DNA of 29,387 bases from SZAS-103 sp043747745 (lineage in GTDB: Bacteria > Pseudomonadota > Gammaproteobacteria > Xanthomonadales > Xanthomonadaceae). The translations under genes and the position numbers were made by a program. This document shows, piece after piece, positions 1-6,349 of the stretch. The notes below the pieces were generated by a model. That model did not search any database, had not been told where the DNA came from, and was given only the letters and a program-made list of their open reading frames with translations. The first letter of the stretch is position 1, and each line of letters opens with the position of its first letter. The stretch lies in contig JAYTOP010000010.1 in NCBI GenBank assembly GCA_043747745.1, forward strand, positions 1 through 29,387, written 5' to 3'.

Positions 1-90
1 TGTTTATTTATCAATGAGTTACGATGCGATATCGTAACCAATCATGTGCGAAAACGCAAGCCTTTTGAGGTCAAGAAAGGCTTAAGTTGA
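1..90 (+). CDS. C-terminal end of an unidentified upstream CDS (partial)
   Basis: Frame 1 is open from the first base to a TGA at 88-90. It encodes a basic tail ending in the residues KPFEVKKGLS. The other two forward frames stop early, at 35-37 and near 15. The TGA overlaps the TTG start of the next ORF as TTGA, an arrangement typical of translationally coupled genes, and this is the main reason to treat it as real. At 29 codons it could be open by chance, and no family can be recognised. If the next ORF is a toxin-like domain, this could be the end of its parent or of a preceding gene, but that is a guess. Confidence 0.35.
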   Translation, partial: CLFINELRCDIVTNHVRKRKPFEVKKGLS

Positions 91-530
91 GAGCATTGGT
101 AAAATATGGCCCAACGGGGGTGGCTACAAAACGAGAATTTCAAGTAGGGATTATTAAGGCAGAGGATGGAACTTATGGTTACACGCAATCATTTTGGGCA
201 GACCCCGGTGCTACGACCGTGAATGTAACAAAAGCGGTTGAAGCCCTGCAGGCTCGTTATAAAAATGATTTCGTTGCTTGGGCGCATGGGCATTTCGACG
301 GCAACTTGAAGTTTTCAACTACAGGTCTCGACTATACTTTTGCAACCCAAACGAAGCCGCTGTATTTATATAATCAAGCAAATCCTATCCAATTGCGTCT
401 ACTTAATCCAGAAATAGCAGCTAGTGAATTGCGAGAATTTGGGGGCGTTGGCCCTCTCTCAACGAGATTAAGGGAATTCGATGCCGCAAACCATGGGTTT
501 AACGGACTATGTGTTCGAGGATGTAAGTGA
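87..530 (+). CDS. DUF4329/JAB-like domain protein, possible orphan RHS-type effector module
   Basis: This 147-residue protein probably starts at a TTG (87) preceded by AAGAAAGG at about 6 nt, and it overlaps the previous stop as TTGA. The first half (E17 to about G41) has the pattern E..GxI...DGxYxYT......G seen at the start of DUF4329 domains. Residues 65-82 carry WAHGHFDGNLKFSTTGLD, which resembles the JAB/JAMM-type HxH-x7-S-x2-D site but with Asp two residues later than usual. DUF4329 commonly forms the C-terminus of RHS/polymorphic toxin proteins. Here it is a free-standing small ORF with no signal peptide, followed after 1 nt by a gene for an exported protein. It may be a displaced toxin tip or a separate small enzyme. 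The domain call is from pattern memory, and the activity is unknown. Base composition is much more AT-rich than the htpG side of the window. Confidence 0.55.
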   Translation: MRALVKYGPTGVATKREFQVGIIKAEDGTYGYTQSFWADPGATTVNVTKAVEALQARYKNDFVAWAHGHFDGNLKFSTTGLDYTFATQTKPLYLYNQANPIQLRLLNPEIAASELREFGGVGPLSTRLREFDAANHGFNGLCVRGCK

Positions 531-531
531 C

Positions 532-1116
532 ATGAAAATATTGACATTTTGTTTACTTGCAATGCTCAATTCTTGTGCGGTAAGTTCTGCGCAATTGCCA
601 AAGCTTGATACTGGCGCAGGACTCGAGGCGAGAGGAAAGTGTTTGAATGCAATGCAGACCGAATATATTTCGTGGTACTCATCAGTCAAAATAAATAATA
701 TTAAAACTATAGAGCAACTGGCGGTGACATTGAAAGCAGGCCTATCCGAGTCATATAAAAAGAATTTACACAAACTAAATGTGTCTACACGCGATCTGCA
801 TCAGAAGAGCGACTTCGATTCATATACTTATGCCCTGAACGAAGCGTTTGAACAATCGGCACTATCGCGCCATCCGGATTGCGCGAGCGGGGCGTCTGAA
901 ATGTTTGGTGTGGCAGTTTATCAGGGTTTGATATCTGAGAATTCCGGTCTATCTAACGATTTTAAGAATATTGGTGCTGATCAAATATATTATATAAAAC
1001 AGCTTGTTCCGGTTCTTGCTGAAGTTTCAGATGACTCCACCAAAAATCTCCGTAAGTTAGCGCGGAAATACCTTGCGCACGTGCGGTCGCTCAACGAAGC
1101 TGTGCCGAAAGGCTGA
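532..1116 (+). CDS. exported hypothetical protein, possible immunity partner
   Basis: This protein has 194 residues. The ATG at 532 is chosen over an in-frame ATG at 481 because it puts a hydrophobic signal sequence at the N-terminus (MKILTFCLLAMLNSC...) and leaves only 1 nt after the upstream stop. Cleavage could be by signal peptidase I after SSA, or at a weak lipobox LNSC. The mature part is mostly helical-looking and polar, with Cys residues near the start of the mature region (GKCLNAMQ) and at HPDCASG that could form a disulfide. No family is recognised. Its position directly behind a DUF4329-like ORF fits a periplasmic immunity protein for a secreted toxin, but that rests on arrangement only. 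The AT-rich composition matches its upstream neighbour and suggests transfer as a unit. Confidence 0.6.
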   Translation: MKILTFCLLAMLNSCAVSSAQLPKLDTGAGLEARGKCLNAMQTEYISWYSSVKINNIKTIEQLAVTLKAGLSESYKKNLHKLNVSTRDLHQKSDFDSYTYALNEAFEQSALSRHPDCASGASEMFGVAVYQGLISENSGLSNDFKNIGADQIYYIKQLVPVLAEVSDDSTKNLRKLARKYLAHVRSLNEAVPKG

Positions 1117-1129
1117 GAAGAAGAGAAAA

Positions 1130-1159
1130 GGGTCAGGTCTTGCAATAACACATTTGCCG
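1130..1159 (+). repeat. RAYT-associated repeat, left copy 1
   Basis: A 30-bp unit beginning GGGTCAGGTCTTGCAAT and ending CACATTTGCCG. It is identical to the copy at 1167-1196, with a period of 37 bp. It is near-identical, in inverted orientation, to 2073-2096 behind the transposase gene, and in direct orientation to the solo copy at 2797-2826. Confidence 0.85.
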
Positions 1160-1166
1160 GGGCTCA

Positions 1167-1196
1167 GGGTCAGGTCTTGCAATAACACATTTGCCG
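1167..1196 (+). repeat. RAYT-associated repeat, left copy 2
   Basis: Exact second copy of the 30-bp unit at 1130-1159. It ends 15 nt before the transposase ATG, so the transposase promoter or leader must lie in or next to the repeat pair. Confidence 0.85.
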
Positions 1197-1211
1197 AAGT
1201 AGTGATGCCCG

Positions 1212-2054
1212 ATGGCACGACCTCTGCGGATCGAACTGGCCGGTGGGCTGTACCACGTCACTTCGCGTGGTAACCGGCGGGATGCTATCTACGCCGATGA
1301 GGTGGATCGGGCGGAGTGGCTGGAGGTGTTTGGCCAGGTCTGCCGCCGCTTCAACTGGATCTGCCACGGCTGGTGCCAGATGAGCAACCACTACCACGTC
1401 ATCGTGGAAACGGTCGAGGGCAACCTTGCGCACGGCATGCGCCAGCTCAACGGGGTGTACACGCAATCGGTCAATCGCCGCCATCGGCGGGTGGGGCATG
1501 TGTTTCAGGGTCGCTACAAGGCCATCCACGTCGAGCGCGACAGCTATCTGCTGGAACTGGCCCGCTATGTCGTGCTCAATCCGGTGCGGGCCGGGATGGT
1601 GGGTGATGCCGGTGATTGGCGCTGGAGTTCATATGCCGCGATGGTTGGGAGGGAGCCCCCGCCGGACTGGTTGCAGACCGACTGGATTCTTGGGCAGTTC
1701 GGCGCGGAACGGCAACTCGCGATCGCACGCTACATGGACTTCGTCCGCGCCGGGATCGGCTTGCCGGGCGTCTGGGAGAAGGTGCGCGGTCAGGTGTATC
1801 TTGGCTCGGATGCATTCGTTGAGCGGATGAGCGCGGAATCAGGAAAGGATCTGATCGGGGAAATTCCTCGCGCCCAGCGCCGCCCCTTGGCACGACCGCT
1901 GGCGGACTTCTTCGCGCAAAGCGCCAATCGGGGGACGGCCATGGCGGAAGCCTTCGCAACCGGGCGCTACACCTTGAAAGAGATTGCCGACGTCTTTGGA
2001 GTTCACTACGCGACCGTCAGCCGAGCCGTCACCCGCCATGCGGCCGAAAGCTGA
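1212..2054 (+). CDS. REP-associated tyrosine transposase (Y1/HUH, RAYT family)
   Basis: A 280-residue single-strand DNA transposase of the Y1_Tnp (IS200-like) superfamily. The N-terminus MARPLRIELAGGLYHVTSRG is the usual family start. The HUH metal site is H60-Y-H62 in MSNHYHVIVE, and the candidate nucleophile is Y119 in ELARYVVLNPVRAG. The motif GHVFQGRYKA lies between them. Residues about 240-275 (YTLKEIADVFGVHYATVSRA) form a helix-turn-helix, an accessory DNA-binding part common in one RAYT group. RAYTs are thought to recognise and spread short palindromic repeats. The matching repeats on both sides, and solo repeats nearby, support that here. The frame looks intact, so the protein may be active. 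Related genes are often mislabelled as toxin-related proteins. Confidence 0.9.
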   Translation: MARPLRIELAGGLYHVTSRGNRRDAIYADEVDRAEWLEVFGQVCRRFNWICHGWCQMSNHYHVIVETVEGNLAHGMRQLNGVYTQSVNRRHRRVGHVFQGRYKAIHVERDSYLLELARYVVLNPVRAGMVGDAGDWRWSSYAAMVGREPPPDWLQTDWILGQFGAERQLAIARYMDFVRAGIGLPGVWEKVRGQVYLGSDAFVERMSAESGKDLIGEIPRAQRRPLARPLADFFAQSANRGTAMAEAFATGRYTLKEIADVFGVHYATVSRAVTRHAAES

Positions 2055-2072
2055 GGGCTGGAATGAGAAGCG

Positions 2073-2096
2073 ATGTGTGATTGCAAGACCTGACCC
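2073..2096 (-). repeat. RAYT-associated repeat, right inverted copy
   Basis: Inverted 24-bp match to the left repeats, ending AAGACCTGACCC. It differs at one base from the left copies and lies 18 bp after the transposase stop. Confidence 0.85.
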
Positions 2097-2328
2097 TGCT
2101 CTGTGCTCCAACTACACGCCGACTATGCAATGCACATCCGCAGCACTTGGCATCGCAGGCAAAATGGGTGTAAAAATGCCTGACGGAGTGGGGCCGGTAG
2201 TTGCTACCGCATATGGAATGACAAAGTTTAGAGGCAATGTTGCCAACCCGTACAGGCTGGAACAAGAGATCAGAGGCACATACGGTAAGCCAACCATCAC
2301 AGACGCAAGCCATTTTCCAAGACCATGA
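2097..2328 (+). pseudogene. 3' fragment of an ORF cut by the RAYT element
   Basis: Directly after the right repeat one frame stays open to a TGA at 2326-2328. It encodes about 76 residues including MGVKMPDGVGPVVATAYG and NPYRLEQEIRGTYGKP. The TGA overlaps the ATG of the next gene as ATGA, which argues that this was a translated gene coupled to it. Its 5' end is missing: upstream there is only the mobile element and then the complete stop of the 532-1116 gene. The composition is AT-richer than the element. No family is recognised. By position it would be the C-terminal part of a second toxin-like ORF paired with the exported protein downstream. It could also be chance open frame. Confidence 0.45.
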
Positions 2329-2759
2329 ATAAGAGTGCATCGCAACTAGGCAAGTGGTTTGGCCCGGCCGTCGTTTCGTCAATGCTTGCATTTTCGCTAC
2401 TACTTGCGGCAGGTCCGTCGTTGGGTCGAGAGATAGAGGCGACGCAGATGAGAATGAAGATCGGCAGTAACAAATGCATGTCGAAAGGAGGCATTGGCAT
2501 TGTTCATTTGGATCTGTACATTGACCTTGGATCTAAAGCGAATGAACTGATTCTAGCGAATGGAAATAGATGGAAAGGCGCTAATTCTGGCGAGGCGCAG
2601 GTCTTGTTTGTTCTGGACGGCGAAGTGATCGCAGAGCCAACTGCCAAGAAGGACTTCAAATTGGAAAGAAGCGTTGTGGTCTCGTTTGAGCAAGACAAAG
2701 TTTCATTTTTTGATTTTGGAGCAGGGACGGGTGGGTACTACGAAAGAGTTCGTCGTTAG
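2325..2759 (+). CDS. exported hypothetical protein, possible second immunity partner
   Basis: A 144-residue protein with a signal sequence: a basic N-terminus, then a hydrophobic stretch at about residues 14-30 (PAVVSSMLAFSLLLAAGPS) and a likely cleavage near SLG/REI. The mature part of about 110 residues alternates polar and beta-branched residues, suggesting a small beta-rich periplasmic domain. No family is recognised. No Shine-Dalgarno sequence is evident. The ATG overlaps the stop of the preceding truncated ORF (ATGA), so translation was probably coupled. With that partner damaged by the mobile element, expression of this gene may now be altered. An immunity role is inferred only from arrangement. 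Confidence 0.55.
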   Translation: MNKSASQLGKWFGPAVVSSMLAFSLLLAAGPSLGREIEATQMRMKIGSNKCMSKGGIGIVHLDLYIDLGSKANELILANGNRWKGANSGEAQVLFVLDGEVIAEPTAKKDFKLERSVVVSFEQDKVSFFDFGAGTGGYYERVRR

Positions 2760-2767
2760 CTTAAAAC

Positions 2768-2794
2768 ACGAAGACTACGAAGACTACGAAGACT
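2768..2794 (+). repeat. three tandem copies of a 9-bp unit
   Basis: ACGAAGACT occurs three times without a break, just after the stop of the small exported protein and 2 bp before the solo RAYT repeat. Confidence 0.85.
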
Positions 2795-2796
2795 AG

Positions 2797-2826
2797 GGGT
2801 CAGGTCTTGCAATGACACATTTGGCG
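2797..2826 (+). repeat. solo RAYT-associated repeat
   Basis: A 30-bp match to the element ends (GGGTCAGGTCTTGCAATGACACATTTGGCG), differing from the left copies at two bases. No transposase gene is attached, so it is either a non-autonomous copy or the remnant of an excised element. Confidence 0.8.
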
Positions 2827-2967
2827 CAACAGTCATCGGCAACAGCGCTCTTTTTCAACTGCAACTGAACTTCGGCGGCTGAGCACGCACTCGGCCGCAC
2901 CCAGGAAAGCCGCGACGCGACCGGCCGTTGGCTGCGCACGGGGTACGCCGGCAACGGTTACGCACGC
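2827..2967. other. intergenic, no gene seen
   Basis: The stretch between the solo repeat and the long hairpin returns to high GC. No ORF with a plausible start, codon pattern or recognisable product is visible on either strand. The whole gene-free interval is 2760-3147 and is otherwise occupied by the repeats listed separately. Confidence 0.5.
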
Positions 2968-3057
2968 GAACAACAGCAACAACAGGGGACAGACCACGGT
3001 TTGATCCCGGATTGGTCCTCGAAAACCGTGGTCTGTCCCCTGTTGTTCCTGTTGTTC
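2968..3057. repeat. long inverted repeat, 35-bp arms (REP/MITE-like)
   Basis: The left arm (2968-3002) and right arm (3023-3057) are reverse complements at 34 of 35 positions, with a 20-nt loop between them. The core is GGGGACAGACCACGGTTT and its complement. Such a hairpin would extrude readily. It lies 91 bp beyond the htpG stop and could end htpG transcription, but it has no T-tract. The outer parts are runs of AACAAC/GTTGTT. The sequence type resembles the non-autonomous palindromes mobilised by RAYT-family transposases and is distinct from the GGTCAGGTCTTGCAAT family next door. Confidence 0.85.
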
Positions 3058-3147
3058 CTGGCTGATGCCTCAAGAACAACCGGGCGATGACTCGCGTCGA
3101 TCGCCCCGTTGTTTCCTCACGCTGTCCTGTGGCAGGTCGATCCGTTC

Positions 3148-5040
3148 TCAGGAGCCCGCCGCCAACAGCCTGTTCACCCGCCGCACGTAAGCCGCCGGAT
3201 CGTCGAGCGCCACGCCTTCGAGTAGTTGCGCCTGGTCGAGGAGCAGCAGCGCAAGATCCTCGGCGCGCGCTGCATCCGGCTCGTCCTGCAGCTGCTTCGT
3301 CAACGCATGGGCGGGGTTGATCTCGAGGATCGGTTTGCTCTCGGGAACGTCATGGCCCGCCTGCTTGAGCAGACGCTGCATCGCGAGGCCCATGTCGTGG
3401 TTGTTGACGACGATGCACGACGGCGACTCGGTCAGGCGTTCACTCACGCGCACGTCGCTCACGCGTTCGCCGAGCAAGTCCTTCAACTTCTTGACGATGC
3501 CTTCGGCGGCCTTTTCGGTTTCCTTGCGCTGTTCGGCATCTGCGCCGCCAAGCTTGGCAAGATCGAGGTCGCCCTTGCCGACATCGCGCAGTTTCTTGCC
3601 GGAGTATTCGTGCAGATAGGTCGTCATCCATTCGTCGATGCGATCGACCATCAGCAGCACTTCGATCCCGCGCGCGTTCAGCGCTTCGAGGTGCGGGCTG
3701 CCCTTCGCTGCGGCGTATCCATTCGCGGTGACGAAATAGATGGTGTCCTGGCCTTCCGCCATGCGGCCGATGTAATCGTCCAGAGAAACGGTTTGTGCAT
3801 CGCCGTCGGATTTCGTGGACGCGAAGCGCAACAGCTTCGCGATGCGTTCCCTGTTCGCGAAATCCTCGGACGCGCCTTCCTTGAACGTGGTGCCGAATTC
3901 CTTCCAGAACGTCGCGAATTTCTCGGGTTCGTCGGTGGCCAGCTTGTCGAGCAGGTCGAATACGCGGCGGACGCAGGCTGCGCGCAATTTTTCGAGGTTG
4001 CGGTTCTGCTGCAGGATTTCGCGGCTGACGTTGAGCGGCAGGTCGTCCGAGTCGACCACGCCGCGCACGAAGCGCAGGTACGCCGGCAATAATTGCTCGG
4101 CGGCATCCATGATGAAGACGCGCTTGACGTAAAGCTTGAGGCCTTTGCGTTCCTGGTGGCCGGTTGCCGAATCGAACGGCGCTTGCGACGGCAGGTACAG
4201 CAGTGAGGTGAAGTTCTGGTTGCCCTCGACGCGGTTGTGCGTCCACGCCAGTGGATCGTTGAAATCGTGTGCGATGTGCTTGTAGAAATTCTGGTAGTCC
4301 TCGTCGGTCAGTTCGCTCTTCGGACGCGTCCACAACGCCGAGGCCTGGTTGACCACGACCCACGCGTCCGCCGCGATGTCGAGGGTTTCGTCGTCAGATT
4401 CCTTTGGCATGCGGATCGGAAAGCCGATGTGATCCGAATAGCGCGCGACCAGGTTGCGCAATTGCCAGCTCTGCAGGAACTCGTCTTCCTCGGGCTTGAG
4501 GTGCAACGTCACTGCGGTACCACGCGGCTGGCCCGCGAGGGCTTCGAGCGTGTATTCGCCGGTGCCGGACGATTCCCAGCGCACCGCGTCGCCAGCCTCG
4601 GCGCCAGCCTTGCGCGACACCAGGGTGACCTTGTCGGCGACCACGAATGCGGAATAAAAACCGACGCCGAACTGGCCGATCAGGTTCGAGTCCGCCTTCT
4701 GTTCGGCCGACAACGCTTCCAGATATTTGCGCGTGCCGGAACTGGCGATGGTGCCGATGTTCGCGACGATTTCATCGCGGGTCATGCCGATGCCGTTATC
4801 GCGGATCGTGATCGTGCGCGCGTCCTTGTCGATGCTGATATCGATGCGCAACTCGCCGTCGCCATCGAGCAGATCGGGCTGGGCGATGGTTTCGAAGCGC
4901 AGCTTGTCGCAGGCGTCGGCCGCATTCGAAATCAACTCGCGCAGGAAGACGTCCTTGTGCGAATACAGCGAATGCGTCACCAGATGCAGCACCTGCGCGA
5001 CTTCGGCTTCGAACTTCCGGGTTTCGGTGGTCGTGGTCAT
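3148..5040 (-). CDS. htpG: molecular chaperone HtpG (Hsp90)
   Basis: A 630-residue ATP-dependent cytosolic chaperone of the Hsp90 family, near the usual bacterial length. The N-terminal GHKL ATPase domain (about 1-220) shows LRELISNAADACDKLR, the ATP-binding DNGIGMTRDEIVANIGTIASSGT motif and GQFGVGFYSAFVVAD. The middle domain (about 230-500) contains RVFIMDAAEQLLPAYLRFVRGVVDSDDLPLNVSRE, with the conserved arginine of NVSRE that contacts ATP. The C-terminal dimerisation domain ends with LLLDQAQLLEG. The ATG at 5040 gives the standard start TTTTETRKFEAEVAQ. A sigma-32-like promoter lies at 5075-5102. The gene stands alone, with hairpin repeats on both sides. Confidence 0.97.
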   Translation of the reverse strand: MTTTTETRKFEAEVAQVLHLVTHSLYSHKDVFLRELISNAADACDKLRFETIAQPDLLDGDGELRIDISIDKDARTITIRDNGIGMTRDEIVANIGTIASSGTRKYLEALSAEQKADSNLIGQFGVGFYSAFVVADKVTLVSRKAGAEAGDAVRWESSGTGEYTLEALAGQPRGTAVTLHLKPEEDEFLQSWQLRNLVARYSDHIGFPIRMPKESDDETLDIAADAWVVVNQASALWTRPKSELTDEDYQNFYKHIAHDFNDPLAWTHNRVEGNQNFTSLLYLPSQAPFDSATGHQERKGLKLYVKRVFIMDAAEQLLPAYLRFVRGVVDSDDLPLNVSREILQQNRNLEKLRAACVRRVFDLLDKLATDEPEKFATFWKEFGTTFKEGASEDFANRERIAKLLRFASTKSDGDAQTVSLDDYIGRMAEGQDTIYFVTANGYAAAKGSPHLEALNARGIEVLLMVDRIDEWMTTYLHEYSGKKLRDVGKGDLDLAKLGGADAEQRKETEKAAEGIVKKLKDLLGERVSDVRVSERLTESPSCIVVNNHDMGLAMQRLLKQAGHDVPESKPILEINPAHALTKQLQDEPDAARAEDLALLLLDQAQLLEGVALDDPAAYVRRVNRLLAAGS

Positions 5041-5074
5041 GGGGCGGTTTCCAGTGTCGAATCGATGGCCGACT

Positions 5075-5102
5075 TGTTGTGGCGCGGGAGGGCGATTTCA
5101 AG
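5075..5102 (-). promoter_or_regulatory. sigma-32-like heat-shock promoter of htpG
   Basis: Read on the minus strand, a perfect -35 CTTGAAA (5102-5096) is followed by exactly 13 nt and CCACAACA (5082-5075). The latter matches the E. coli sigma-32 -10 consensus CCCCATNT at four of its seven defined positions. It ends 34 bp before the htpG ATG, giving a short leader. Heat-shock control of htpG by RpoH is established in gammaproteobacteria. Confidence 0.6.
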
Positions 5103-5156
5103 CTTCGGGACACACGCGAACCAGTTCCATTGGACGGGATGGGTGCTTCCGGTGGA

Positions 5157-5210
5157 GCCTGGATTGCAATCCGGGGACGGTCGTCGAGCAACCCCGGATT
5201 GCATCCGGGC
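5157..5210 (-). repeat. REP-like palindrome with GTAG foot
   Basis: On the minus strand the sequence runs GTAGCCCGGATGCAATCCGGGG, a 15-nt loop, then CCCCGGATTGCAATCCAGGC. The arms at 5157-5176 and 5192-5210 are imperfect complements. A GTAG tetranucleotide at the 5' foot of a GC-rich hairpin is the hallmark of REP sequences linked to RAYT transposases. The GTAG itself extends to about 5213. It lies upstream of htpG. Apart from this repeat and the heat-shock promoter, 5041-5380 holds nothing recognisable. Confidence 0.6.
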
Positions 5211-5380
5211 TACGAAAGCACTGGCAGTTCGTCAGCCTTGAGCGTGATTCATCGGCGCGGGTTCGCTCTTCATCGCATGCGGCTCGCATGGCGCGAGCAC
5301 ATCGGCAGACTGCAACAGACGCGGGGCGCGGACCCGTGATTGCAGCAGATCGCCCCGCACCAGCCATTGAAGAGAGTGCG

Positions 5381-5542
5381 TCATGACCGAAGTATCCACG
5401 TTCTGCCTGTTTCTGCTGCAGGTCCGCGCGCGGCGTTATGAAAGTCGAACCACGCCAGGAATATAGTGGGCACGGCAAAAAGCGTTGCGATCAGCGCCAG
5501 AGTCCGCAATTCCTTCGTAAAGGCTGAGCCAGGAGACAACAT
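5381..5542 (-). CDS. small single-pass membrane protein, coupled to the SPOR gene
   Basis: The minus strand reads an ATG at 5542 that shares its A with the stop of the SPOR-domain gene (TGATG), giving a 53-residue protein ending at a TGA (5383-5381). It has a polar N-terminus (MLSPGSAFTKELR), one hydrophobic helix at about residues 14-34 (TLALIATLFAVPTIFLAWFDF) and a basic tail. The stop/start overlap and a clean membrane segment make a real gene likely. The helix implies insertion with the tail on one side of the inner membrane. No family is recognised. By position it is co-translated with an FtsN-like protein and argS, so a cell-envelope role is possible but unproven. Confidence 0.6.
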   Translation of the reverse strand: MLSPGSAFTKELRTLALIATLFAVPTIFLAWFDFHNAARGPAAETGRTWILRS

Positions 5543-6348
5543 CACTTCACCCGAATCGCCACCGCCGGCATTCCGCCGCTGCTGAGTTTCTGCTTGGCTT
5601 GTTCGAGTTCGCTCGCAGTCGCGTAGGGGCCGAGGCGGACGCGGTGCATTTCACCCGCTGGCGTCTGCACGATTTCGACGCGGCCAACGAGGCCTAGCAT
5701 CGCGATGCGCGCCTTGAGGTCGTCGGCTTGTTTGTCGTTGCGGAACGCTCCGGCCTGCAACAGGTATTGCCCGGTCTTCGGCGTATTGGCTGTCGGTGCA
5801 ATAGCAGGAGTTGTCGGCGCTGCCGTGGTATCGGCTGGCGTTGCGGAGTCGGCGCTCGCGACTGGCGGTGTTGGCGGCTTCGGCGTCGCGGCTGTGGGCG
5901 CGGCGACATTCGGATTCGACACGTTTGGATTCGATGCACCCGGCGATGTGCCTGCGGGCGCGCCCGGCACCACAGCTGGCGTCGCCTGTTGCTTGGATGC
6001 GAGGTTCGCAGCGGCCTCGGCCTTGACCCGCGCGCTGAGTTCCTCGTCCGGGATGATGACTTCCTTCTCCGGCAGCACTTTATAGAAATCGAATTCGGTC
6101 TTCTTCGGCCCGGCGGGCGCTGGAGTGGCGATGGTGCCTTCGGACGCGACCCCGGGCTCGCTGGCGGTCGCCGGGTGTGCCGCGGGATTCGGATGCGGGA
6201 GCAGGTTGTCGATCGCGTGCGGCATCTTCATGTACAGCGCCGCTGCGATTGCGCCGCCGATCAGCAACCCGACCAGCAGCCAGACATAGCCGGGTACGGA
6301 TGATTCGCCACTGCGCCGTGCTTGTTTCTTGCCGCGTTTTGCCGCCAT
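5542..6348 (-). CDS. SPOR-domain protein, FtsN-like
   Basis: A 268-residue bitopic inner-membrane protein. A basic cytoplasmic head (MAAKRGKKQARRSG) is followed by a transmembrane helix at about 20-42 (YVWLLVGLLIGGAIAAALYM). Then come a charged segment with EFDFYKVLPEKEVIIPDEE, a long Ala/Pro/Thr-rich linker (about 105-190, including SNPNVSNPNV) and a C-terminal SPOR domain (about 193-268, starting GQYLLQAGAFRN). SPOR domains bind septal peptidoglycan stripped of stem peptides. The FYKVLPE motif before the linker is typical of FtsN-like proteins encoded next to argS in gammaproteobacteria. It starts 1 nt after argS ends, so the two are probably one operon. It is FtsN-like by architecture; essential FtsN function is inferred. 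Confidence 0.85.
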   Translation of the reverse strand: MAAKRGKKQARRSGESSVPGYVWLLVGLLIGGAIAAALYMKMPHAIDNLLPHPNPAAHPATASEPGVASEGTIATPAPAGPKKTEFDFYKVLPEKEVIIPDEELSARVKAEAAANLASKQQATPAVVPGAPAGTSPGASNPNVSNPNVAAPTAATPKPPTPPVASADSATPADTTAAPTTPAIAPTANTPKTGQYLLQAGAFRNDKQADDLKARIAMLGLVGRVEIVQTPAGEMHRVRLGPYATASELEQAKQKLSSGGMPAVAIRVK

Positions 6349-6349
6349 G

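Larger units (their letters stand above)
1130..2096 (+). mobile_element. RAYT/IS200-like element bounded by inverted repeats
   Basis: The segment runs from the outer left repeat to the inverted right repeat and contains a single gene, the Y1-family transposase. The outer 24 bases of the two ends match in inverted orientation except for one base (…TGTTATTGCAAG… against …TGTGATTGCAAG…). No target-site duplication is visible: the left flank reads GAAGAGAAAA and the right flank TGCTCTGTGC, as expected for HUH elements, which do not duplicate targets. The element is GC-rich inside an AT-rich island. Its left end lies 13 bp after the stop of the exported-protein gene and its right end abuts a truncated ORF. 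Exact boundaries are inferred from the repeats. Confidence 0.65.

Noticed and set aside
1130..1196. Two identical 30-bp repeats as a mini CRISPR array
   Set aside because: There are only two units with a 7-bp spacer, plus inverted and solo copies tied to a RAYT gene, and no cas genes.
2855..3079. 74-codon minus frame across the long palindrome
   Set aside because: It reads through both hairpin arms and its product is low-complexity Arg/Pro-rich with no start context.
3226..4092. Long plus-strand frame inside htpG, and a similar one at 4237-5241
   Set aside because: Both are antisense to well-conserved HtpG coding sequence and have no domain or ribosome site.
5098..5478. 126-codon minus frame over the gap behind htpG
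   Set aside because: It runs through the REP palindrome and the heat-shock promoter, has no family features, and the coupled 53-residue frame explains its upstream part better.
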